Source of the DNA: Notamacropus eugenii
Lineage: Eukaryota > Chordata > Mammalia > Diprotodontia > Macropodidae
DNA length: 64,000 nt
Assembly (NCBI RefSeq): GCF_028372415.1
Contig: NC_092878.1
Coordinates: 136,456,750 to 136,520,749 of the forward strand
Direction: 5' to 3'
Numbering within the stretch: the stretch's first letter is position 1; each line of letters begins with the position of its first letter. Shown one piece after another: positions 55,869 to 64,000 of this stretch. Made by a program: the position numbers and the translations under genes. A model generated the notes under the pieces. The model was given only the letters and a program-made list of their open reading frames with translations. It made no database searches and was not told the origin of the DNA.

Positions 55869-56074
55869 GAGCCATTCTACATTAGATCAAAGTATATTAA
55901 ATGGAAATTTCTCAAAGGAAGAGACCCAGGATCTAAATAGCTATGTTTAAAAAAAAAAAAACAAACTCCAAATCATTACTAATTAGAGAGATATAAATGA
56001 AAATAACTGAAGTCACACCCATTGGAATGGCAAAGATTGTTGTTGGAGGGGCTGCAGGAGAACAGGCACATTAA

Positions 56075-57020
56075 TCTCCTTCTGGTGTTCCTGTTTTTCT
56101 CTTTTGTGGAATTGTGTGGCTCTCCCTGCCTTCATAGAAAAAAATAGTTCTTATTTCTGATACCATTTACAATTTTCTCAGAAATAAATTTCTAAATGCA
56201 TGATATTTCACAGAATAATAATGTACAAACATCTTTTATACAGCCTACTTCATCTGCAGTCTCTACTTCATTCATAACCCAGTCTATAAAAAGGAACTAC
56301 ACAGAGAAAAACAAATAAAAGAAAAAAATCTCCCTATTCACCGAACTTACAACAGAATGAATGACCCTACACAATCTATTAGCTAGAATAATGGTATTTT
56401 AAGTAATGCTTCAACAATTATCTTAACTGTCAAAGATGTTTGAACTTGCCTGGTCTACACTTTAAGCTGGCTCACGTATCCCTATTACAAAAGGCCACAG
56501 CTGTCTTATGGAAAATTAGGAGTTCTCTTTTGAACTAGCCAGCTTTTCAAAACTTTAACAAACAATAAAAACTACTGACTTCCTGCCACGTATTGATTGA
56601 CAAACAGTTCTAGATAGGGAATATGGGAAAGCAACAACATCTAGGTCATGAATTTGAGAACTGGCAGCTTTACCTTTTGGTGAGTGAATGCCTACTAGGC
56701 AAAGAGGTTTCGTGTAACTGTCCATAAATAAAAAGAATGCGACCATTCGTGATCAACAGTCAGGTTTGATAAGGTCATGATGGGCGGAAGCTACAGCTTG
56801 AAATATCTGCAGCAGTTGCAATGTGATATGAAAATATCTGTGATGTCTGTTGGTGACAATCACAGGTACTGCTAATACTACTGTAGCTGGTTGCTTACAT
56901 TTATAATTCCAAAAGATGATAAATTTCAGAACTCAATAAAGAGAAACATGCAATTTTTCCCCATCTAAGTACATATTCCCCCTAAATTCTATCTATGGAC
57001 CCCTGGGTCTGAGCCACTTG
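56075..57020. other. Low-repeat DNA, possible noncoding element
   Basis: No repeat or frame is recognised from about 56180 to 56960. The sequence looks single-copy. Confidence 0.35.
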
Positions 57021-57021
<1 letters not shown>

Positions 57022-57080
<59 letters not shown>

Positions 57081-57090
57081 CCCTCTCTCT
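57022..57090. repeat. (CT)n microsatellite
   Basis: About 28 uninterrupted CT units and a degenerate end. Confidence 0.98.
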
Positions 57091-57308
57091 CATCACCCCA
57101 CATATTATTTATGTGCAAATAACTCACAAATGTATTTATTCAGTCCTCTTTTCCCTACTGAGCTCCAGTCCAGCATCTCCACCTTGTGTTAGAGCCTCTG
57201 CCAGGCCTGGCCAATTGGTTGCCGCCATATTTCATAACTATAAGACAATCCAACGTATGAAGTACTAAATGTTTTCTTGTTCATGTTGACCTATAGCATG
57301 CTTTAGAG

Positions 57309-57530
57309 CAGGGATTCTTATCCTGGGGTCTGTGAACTTGTGTGTGTGTGTGTGTGTGTGCATGATATGTCAATATCTGTATTTCAATATAATTAGTTTC
57401 CCCTGAAATCTTATATGTATTATTTTATGCATTTAAAAACATGATTCTGAGAAGGGGCCCAAAGGCTTCATTAGACTACCAAGGGTCTATAACAATGACA
57501 AAAACAACAAAAAACAATTAAGAGCCCTTG
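57309..57530 (+). mobile_element. hAT-type MITE with perfect target duplication
   Basis: 222 bp, starting 'cagggattcttatcctgggg' and ending 'caattaagagcccttg', inverted to each other with few mismatches. The flanks 'ctttagag' (57301-57308 and 57531-57538) are identical, the 8-bp duplication of hAT transposition. Inner text 'tttcaatataattagtttcc' and 'ttctgagaaggggcccaaag' belongs to a family known from many mammals. A (TG)n run (57340-57360) has grown inside it. Non-autonomous. Confidence 0.95.
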
Positions 57531-57539
57531 CTTTAGAGT

Positions 57540-58155
57540 ATGGAGACTGGTTTAGGACAGTCAAGAGTTAAGTCAGAAATTCAGACAATGAACAAACTTT
57601 GGCACCTTTGTTCTGTGTGTGAGCTCATAACCATCTGTGTAGGGAAACATTTCTCTGAGGTCCAGCCAAGGTCATGAGGAACAGGCTCCTCTCATTACGA
57701 GAGCAAGCACAAAGTCAGCCAGAGTATCAGCCTCTTTCCCTTCTTCCTTTCCTGCCCACCAATAACAATGCTTAACAACCTGCTGGTTTGGCAATGCAGG
57801 TAATAGACTGCACCTTGTTTCCCCTTCAGCCACCATCCTGGAACCTTCAGAAGGTAATGGAACACCCCTGACACTTCTGAATGGGGGACTTCGCATACTA
57901 AGAGGGAAAACCTTAGTGCTCCAGCACCACTGCAAAGTGGACCCAGCCTTGGCCCCTTGGCCCTCTCCCGGGATTTTTCTCCTTTTCTCTCCCTAGTGCA
58001 GATGCTGGCTTACTACAAAATCACTCATTAGGAGAGATCTTTGCCTCCTTTTCATCATTTCTCCTTTTCATTTTAAGGCTCCTAGATCTCACATATATAG
58101 CCCACATTCAAGCTGTTGCAGTGAGTAACCCACCTCACACCTCAGTGTTCCATAG
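57540..58155. other. No gene; unclassified
   Basis: The minus frame 57672-57935 (87 codons) has no family. Confidence 0.35.
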
Positions 58156-58159
58156 GCAT

Positions 58160-58305
58160 CTCTCTGGTTTTTTTTGAAGGCAGTCTGAGTTAAGTGACTT
58201 GCCCAGGGTCCCCCAGCTAGTACTCTGAGGCCATATTTGAACTCAGATCCTCCTGACTCAGGGCTGGTGCTCTACCACTTCGCCACCAAGCTGCCTCTAT
58301 CGTTC
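58160..58305 (-). mobile_element. CORE-SINE, 5' half
   Basis: 'taagtgacttgcccagggtc', 'tgaactcagatcctcctgac', and reversed head 'ctctaccacttcgccaccaa'. Confidence 0.85.
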
Positions 58306-58329
58306 TTCCTCTATGACATCTCTCCTATT

Positions 58330-58490
58330 CATCCCGTCTCTCCAGTAGGACAGCCATCACCTTAATTAAGTCCCTCATTACCTATCACCTGAACTATTAT
58401 AATAGCCTCCTCATTGGTCTCCCTGAATCAAGATCTTCCTGGTCCAACCCATCATTAGCCCACAGTTATCCAATGGCTAATCCTAACACA
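58330..58490 (+). mobile_element. L2 LINE 3'UTR part
   Basis: 'cacctgaactattataatag', 'cctcctcattggtctccctg' is typical L2. Confidence 0.85.
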
Positions 58491-58494
58491 CAAT

Positions 58495-58975
58495 CAACTA
58501 ATAAGAAATTATTAAGCACCTACTGTGCATCCTGCAGGCATTGTGCTAGGTCCTGGGTATATGAAGGCAGAAATGAAACAGTCTCTACCCTCAAGCAGCT
58601 TACATTCTATACTAAGAGACAACATGTACAAATATGAGCACATATGGAATAAATACAAAAATAATTACGTGGTTGTTTAGGATGCAGTTGAGGAAATCAT
58701 GAAAAGCTTCACCTAGAAGACAGTGTCTGAGCTGAACTTTGAAACAAGTAGGGATTGGGGGGTAGGGGGGAAAGAGGGAAGGCAGTCGAGACATAAGGGA
58801 TGGCAGGTACAAAAGCACTTATTGAATCAGATGGGAGGTCTTGGGTAAGGAAGACAAAAACCAGTTTGGCTAGACTGTAAAGTGTAGGAAAGGGAAAGAT
58901 GTACACTGATTCTGGAAAGATAGCTTAGAGTCAGGTTGTGAAGGACTTTAAAAGAGGCAATAAGCTTAGAGGATA
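58495..58975 (-). mobile_element. L2 LINE 3' end
   Basis: 'aattattaagcacctactgt', 'ctaccctcaagcagcttaca', 'gtcaggttgtgaaggacttt'. Confidence 0.85.
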
Positions 58976-59018
58976 GATTTATATAGAGATATAACTTATA
59001 TAAAGATAAAGATCTCTC

Positions 59019-59021
<3 letters not shown>

Positions 59022-59060
<39 letters not shown>
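59022..59060. repeat. (CA)n microsatellite
   Basis: About 19 CA units at the tail side of the next SINE. Confidence 0.97.
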
Positions 59061-59063
<3 letters not shown>

Positions 59064-59064
59064 C

Positions 59065-59305
59065 TGTTGCTCATTCATTTCAGTCATGTCTGACTCTTCG
59101 TGACCCCATTTGGGGTTTTCTTGGAAAAGATATTGGAGTGGTTTTCTATTTCCTTCTCCAGAAAATGAGGAAACTGAGGCAAACAGGATTTAGTGATTTA
59201 CCCAGGGCCACACAGCTAGTAAGTGTCTGGGACCAGGTCTGAACTGAGGAAGAGGAACCTTCCTGACTCCAGGTCTGGCACTCCATCTATTGCACCACCT
59301 AGCTA
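59065..59305 (-). mobile_element. Full-length CORE-SINE (WSINE/Mar1-like)
   Basis: 'gctcattcatttcagtcatg', 'gaccccatttggggttttct', 'ggccacacagctagtaagtg', reversed head 'tctattgcaccacctagcta'. Confidence 0.92.
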
Positions 59306-59520
59306 TAGATATATAGATATAGATATCCCTTTAGCGATATATAGATATAGATATTCCTATAGAGATATATAGACATAGATATCTATAACTATAGATATGT
59401 CTTTTTCTGAATCTCTATAACTCTATCTATAGCTCTCTATAGAGATATAGATATATGGAATCTAACCTATATCTATAACTATCTATCTATTTCTCTCTAT
59501 CTATACATATTTATGTGTAT
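59306..59520. repeat. (ATAGAT/ATATCT)n degenerate simple repeat
   Basis: Alternating ATAGATAT and TCTATAA units over ~200 bp, with short self-complementary stretches. Confidence 0.93.
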
Positions 59521-59827
59521 ATGTCTACATACAGCCGATGGAGAAATTTCTCTTGTTTGACTATATACATGCATATTTGTAGCAAAGGTTTTCTTCTTTC
59601 TTAATAAGGAGTATGCAGGAGGGAGAGATGACCATTTTTGACAATTGAGAAAAAATTTAAATTAAAACAATTTAAGAAATAAAATTAGCATCATGTTCTC
59701 AAAGACAAACAACAGTAATAACAACAAAGATTCTTGGGAACACGAAGTGGGTTTTTTTGGTATCTCCAGTCCTAAAGGGCTGAGCACAGAGTAGGCAGTT
59801 AATAAAATCTTTCTGAATGGAAAATAA

Positions 59828-59960
59828 GGAAAGAAGGAAGGAAGGAAGGAAGGAAGAAAGGAAGGAAGGAAGGAAGGAAGGAAGGAAGGAAGGAAGGAAG
59901 GAAGGAAGGAAGGAAGGAAGGGAGGGAGGGAGGGAGGGAGGGAGGAAGGAAGGGAGGAAA
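59828..59960. repeat. (GGAA)n/(GGGA)n microsatellite
   Basis: About 30 tetramers, GGAA changing to GGGA. Open frames on the minus strand are artefacts (Pro/Ser/Phe/Leu repeats). Confidence 0.98.
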
Positions 59961-59984
59961 CCAAGTAGCATTTACATTTCATTC

Positions 59985-61440
59985 TAGAAGCACCAGGGTG
60001 CTATTGGAGTTTATTGAGGAGGGGAGTGTTGTGATCAGATCTACACTTAAGGAAAGTCACATGAGCAGTTCTATAAAGGATGGATTGAGGTAGAAAGAGA
60101 TTTGAGTCAGGGTGAGCAATCAGGAGACCAAGCCAATATTCTAGCCAATGGGAGATGAAATGGTTGCTGTGTGAGCAGGGGACGTTTGCTGTTCATCCTT
60201 TGTTATGAAGAGGACCACTGACGTCATGAGCCTGATGTCTTGACTTGCTTGTGAGTTGGATTTGAGTGAACCAGAGCTATCAGAGTTGTCAGCCTTGCTT
60301 TCTCCTCCACAGTCCTTGGAACCCAGTGGCAAGGCAAGACCATGAGCAAGGGAAAGAGAGATGTAGAAGTATCAACTGACTGGATGTAGTGGGTGAAGGA
60401 GAGTCAGATACTGAGGATAAGATAGAGGCTATGATCCTGGGTGAATGAAAGGGAAGTTTAGAATGGGGATGGATTTGGGGGTTCTATTTACTCTAATGAG
60501 TACTGTTCTGGAATATTGAGTTTGAGATGCCCATAGGACACATAGTTTGGAAAAGAAAAGAGAGATGTGGGACAAGGTATTGAGGCATATCCCTTGGACA
60601 TCGATGATAACCCAGAAAAGGAGTTATCAGGCAGATAGGAGAAGAATCAGTAAAGAGTAGTCTTTAAAAAAAGAGAGAAAGAATATTTAGGAGAAGAGGG
60701 TGATAAACAGTATTAAATGCTACTGAGAGGTCAAGAAGCATGAGGACTGAGAAAACATCATCACCTTTCAGTAATTCTGAAGATCACTGGTAATTCTTTA
60801 GAGAACAGTTTCAGCTGAGTGATGGAGCTGAAAACCAGACTGCAAAGGACTGAGGAGTAAATAAAAGCAGAGGAAATGGAAAAAGTGAGGGTAGACAGCT
60901 TTTTCTAGGAGTTTGGATAAGAAGAAAAGAGAACTATAAGATGATAGCTTGTGTGGATTGGTAGCGTATAATTAAGGTTTTTTTGTTTGTTGGTTGGTTT
61001 GTTTAGGATGGGAAAGACTTGGAAAGACTTGGACATACGTGCAGCAGGGAAGGAAGCAGTAGTTAGGGAGAGATTTAAGATTTGAGAATTGGGAGATGTA
61101 TGAAGAGGCAACCTGTTGGAAAAGACAAGATGGAACTGGATCCAGAATCTTGGCTAGTAGGGCCACCTTATTATTGACAATTAGAATAAAAGAAGATAGA
61201 ATGAAGGGGGATGATGATAAGAGTCTTTTCATGATCAGAAAGGAAGTAGGGGGGAGGTCACAGTAAACAGCTGCTATTTTCTTAGCAAACTAGGAGGTGG
61301 CATCCTCAGCTGAAAGAATGGGTGGGAAGGGAGACGGAGAGGTTTAAAGATAGAAGAGAAGGTTTAGAACAAGCTCTCTGGAGAGTGGGGTAGAAAATCA
61401 ATTCCAAAGGGGTCAAATGTTTGCCTTGCAGCAGTGAGGG
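59985..61440 (-). mobile_element. L2 LINE, long fragment with a SINE inside
   Basis: The longest L2 piece here: 'tattggagtttattgaggag', 'tattgagtttgagatgccca', 'attaaatgctactgagaggt', 'aaaaccagactgcaaaggac' in the reversed order of L2 ORF2 to 3'UTR. It is interrupted at 60180-60340. Confidence 0.85.
60180..60340 (-). mobile_element. RTE-tail SINE fragment
   Basis: 'gctgttcatcctttgttatg', 'aagaggaccactgacgtcat', 'agttgtcagccttgctttct'; tail part only. Confidence 0.75.
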
Positions 61441-61534
61441 TCCAGTAAAGGTTAGATGAAATACAAATTTCTCTGTGTTCTTCACAATCTGGCTCTAAAC
61501 TAACTTCCAGGTTGATTACACATTTTTTTTTCTG

Positions 61535-61630
61535 AATAAATGTTACTAATAGAATACAAATTCCTTGAGGTTATTTTTGTCTTTCTATCCTCAGTGCTCA
61601 GCACAGTATATAGTGTATACTGAAAGCTAC
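61535..61630 (+). mobile_element. L2 LINE 3' end fragment
   Basis: 'acaaattccttgaggttatt', 'tcagtgctcagcacagtata'. Confidence 0.75.
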
Positions 61631-61634
61631 AACA

Positions 61635-62050
61635 CTGAATTGAATTGCAAGACCATAGTCCACCTCCCTTTAGATCAGACCTTATCTCCTCTCTCATTTT
61701 CTCTTTATTCATTGATATTTTTGATCATTTAGTGTAGAAACTTCTCTTGGACCTTGGGGGAAAGTGGCAGGGGAAGGAGGAGAAGTCAGAAGGTAAAAAA
61801 CATTAATAACATTGGGCTCTGCCCTTGAGCACACAGGTAAGTAGCTGAAATCCCATTTCAGGCTATTTAAAGAGCATCTCTCTTTGTGTGATGTCTTAAG
61901 ATAGCCTGTATCTGAGATGTATGTAAGGTGATGAGTACATTATCTCAATGTGGGGCCAATTTCATCAGGAAGGTACTCTGGGAAGCAAATGCATTCTGTA
62001 TTCAGTCCCAGACACCAGATAATTAGTCTGCCTTCCTCAAGTCTCTCCCA
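61635..62050. other. No gene or clear repeat
   Basis: Unclassified. Confidence 0.35.
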
Positions 62051-62054
62051 TTTC

Positions 62055-62755
62055 CTATTCGTCCTTCACATAGGTGTGCCAAAGTGATAATAGTCCTAAA
62101 ATGCAGGTCAGAACATCTCAGTTCTGTTCCCTAGCCTTGGTAGGCCCATGTTGCCTCCAGGATAAAATACTAACTCTTCTGGCATTTAAAGTCCTTCACA
62201 CCCTGTGTTTAGCCAGTCTTTTTAGTTTTATTACACATTATTCTCCTTCACAAACACTTTATCATCTGGTAAAACTGACCTTCTTGTAGTTCTTCATATA
62301 TGGCCTTCTATCTCCTGTCTCCTTGCCTTCGCATGGGCTGTTCCTCTTGTCAGGAATGCCATCCCTTTTCACCATCATTTCTTAGGAAATCTACCTTCCT
62401 TCAATGTTGTGCTAGCCTCCTAAGAAAGACCTTTTGGGCCCCCCTCATTGGTTAGTACATCCCTCTACAGATGACCTCTCTCTTTCTTTCTCTCTCTCTA
62501 GATAGATAGATGAAGAGATATATAGATATATATTATCTAGGTAGATGTGCGTATGTATGTGTATATATTATATATAATACACATGTATATGTATGCACAC
62601 ACATGTATATGTATATACACATATATATATTTAACTGTGTACACGTCACTTCTCTGATTGAATGTAAGTTTCTTAGGAGAGAAGCTGTTTAATTTCTATC
62701 TTTATATTCCCAGCACCTAGTATATAGTAGGTACTTAATAAATGTTAGGATAAAG
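62055..62755 (+). mobile_element. L2 LINE 3'UTR with internal microsatellite
   Basis: 'tgcctccaggataaaatact', 'ggcatttaaagtccttcaca', 'tgccttcgcatgggctgttc', then after an AT/TG repeat (62485-62640) 'gattgaatgtaagtttctta' and 'atatagtaggtacttaataa'. A nearly complete L2 3' end. Confidence 0.92.
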
Positions 62756-62949
62756 GATAAAGCAGGGAGGGGTTGGGAACTTGAGAGCTCAAGGCCTCAT
62801 GTGGCCTTCTAGGTCCTTGGGTGCAGCCTTTCAACTGAGCCCAAGTTTTACAGAACAAATACTTTATTAAGGGGATTTGTTCTGTGAAGTTTGAATTCAA
62901 AGGGCCACACTTGAGGACCTGGGGGCTATATGTGTCCTCAAGGCCCCCA

Positions 62950-63040
62950 ATTTAGGAGGAAAGATAGTGAGTTCAGTTTTGAATATGGTTAGTTTGAGAT
63001 GTCTATGGGATACCCAGTTTGAGATGTGTGATGTATAAAA
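62950..63040 (-). mobile_element. L2 LINE fragment
   Basis: 'agatagtgagttcagttttg', 'ggatacccagtttgagatgt'. Confidence 0.75.
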
Positions 63041-63044
63041 AGTT

Positions 63045-63840
63045 CAAGAGACACAGTTTCTGGTTAATTATTCATTTTATTAATTATTGCTAGCAGATAA
63101 TTAATAAAAGAATCATGTGGCTGTCTTTCCTAAACCAAAGATGATTATGGTGGATTCCTGATACTTATATGCCCTTGGAAGAGTGGATGTTCCCAATAGG
63201 TGGCAGTTGACTCTGAGAGGTTAACAGTTAATGAGAGAATGAATATTACAGTGAGGAGATGGACTATTCTAATGAACTCTGATTATGTAACTTACTTCTA
63301 AATTACCCCTAATTGGAATAATCAAATCAAAGAATTTATCCCCCACCCAAACCTGAGCAGAAGACAATTGGCTTATAAGGTTGGGTGGAGTCTGATTGAG
63401 GTTGAGGAGGGTTAATTCAGTCTCATTATCAGTGATGTCCTTCCAGAGACTGAACTTTAAAATGAGAACTATAGAAAAGGAGAAACTCTGGATCTCCTCC
63501 AATCATTGGGGATTAATGATTTCTCTCAGACAAGGGCTAACTTGGAGAAGACAGGATGGAGGGGGATTACCTGTACTTGTAGGAGGGTTTGCATTGGCAA
63601 GGATTGATTGGCCATTTGATTATGGGTAAAAGGAGTGAAGGAGGAGCTAGTATGAACAAGAAATGCTTAGCTTAGTAATGACTAAGGGGGTGGATGGTAC
63701 AGTCATCAGGTATTTGATGAAGAGATCTCATTTTTGTTTGGCAAAAGAGGGCAGAACCAAGAACAAAGAATTGGAGCCGCAGAAGGAAATCTAGGCTTGA
63801 TGTTGGCAGAAAAAACCTTTTACTATCAGCCATGAGAGCT
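63045..63840. other. No gene; unclassified low-repeat DNA
   Basis: Two opposed 77-codon frames (63269-63629) have no family. Confidence 0.35.
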
Positions 63841-63844
63841 AATT

Positions 63845-63932
63845 CAGAAAAGGAATGGGCTAGCTCAGGAAATGTCTGGTTCTGCCCAGTTTGGAGTCTT
63901 CAAGTAGATGTTGGATGAATACTTGTCAACTG
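63845..63932 (+). mobile_element. CR1/L3 LINE 3' fragment
   Basis: 'tggagtcttcaagtagatgt' and 'tggatgaatacttgtca' match the CR1/L3 'ggaggtcttcaagcaga..ctggatgaccacttg' block. Confidence 0.65.
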
Positions 63933-63944
63933 TATTGTCATATT

Positions 63945-64000
63945 AATTGTAGTAATAATAGTAACTAACATTTATATACCACTTAGGCACTAGGCTGTTT
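63945..64000 (+). mobile_element. SINE/L2-type end running off the window
   Basis: 'taacatttatataccactta' is the opening of a common MIR/L2-related 3' segment; cut by the window edge. Confidence 0.45.

Larger units (their letters stand above)
55235..56070 (+). mobile_element. Old L1 LINE ORF2 3' region, interrupted
   Basis: 'aaactcttggaaaaacgaaa', 'gatgatttggattacagaaa', 'atttctcaaaggaagagacc', 'cactaattagagagat'-like and 'cacccattggaatggcaaag'. It is interrupted by the hAT MITE and a TG/TA microsatellite. Confidence 0.8.

Noticed and set aside
59306-59520. ATAGATAT stretch considered as a structured RNA because of self-complementarity
   Set aside because: Self-complementarity follows from the AT-rich tandem units; there is no unique stem.
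59662-59982. 106-codon and 90-codon frames rich in Pro/Ser/Phe/Leu
   Set aside because: Translation of the (GGAA)n repeat.
1-64000. CRISPR array, bacterial operon, tRNA or rRNA gene
   Set aside because: No regularly spaced repeats or RNA-gene structure. tRNA-like words occur only as SINE heads, and the repeat content is vertebrate.

Overview
The window looks like marsupial nuclear DNA, either intergenic or from inside a very large intron. The evidence is the repeat content. There are CORE-SINEs with the 'ggcagctaggtgg..cagtggatagag' tRNA-like head, SINEs ending in an RTE-type 3' tail, marsupial-type L1 3' ends and abundant L2, and no placental Alu/B1-type SINE was seen. The sequence alone does not fix the species. 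No intact host gene, tRNA or rRNA was found. Apart from one LINE-type protein, the short open frames are spurious or lie in decayed repeats.

The best-preserved item is a full-length, L1-derived retrotransposon on the minus strand (34780-37723). It has a GC-rich 5'UTR starting with an L1/YY1-type box, one intact ORF1 of 362 codons, a 3'UTR of about 1 kb and no ORF2. This is the layout of a HAL1 ('half-L1') element. It is bounded by 14-bp target-site duplications, its 5'UTR holds two diverged units about 164 bp apart, and its tail has two A-runs separated by 18 bp, as after a short 3' transduction.

The only recognisable host-gene sequence is a processed pseudogene of ACP1 (low-molecular-weight protein tyrosine phosphatase), minus strand, about 18823-19410.

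Layout: 0-11 kb holds L1 3' ends, CORE-SINEs, RTE pieces, a hAT MITE and a ~150-bp sequence present twice (about 7970 and 10430), one copy filled by an L1. 11-18 kb is L2 broken up by retroviral LTR fossils, including the remains of an ERVL-like provirus with its LTR at 17440-17995. 18-21.6 kb is a CR1/L3 piece, the ACP1 pseudogene and nested L1s. 22-29.4 kb is mostly low-repeat DNA with some L2 and MIR. 29.4-40.2 kb is an L1-rich block with the HAL1. 40-64 kb is mixed L2, CORE-SINE, RTE-SINE, hAT MITE and microsatellite sequence with several low-repeat islands that could be regulatory. Repeat names come from pattern memory, not a library search, so subfamily names are tentative.
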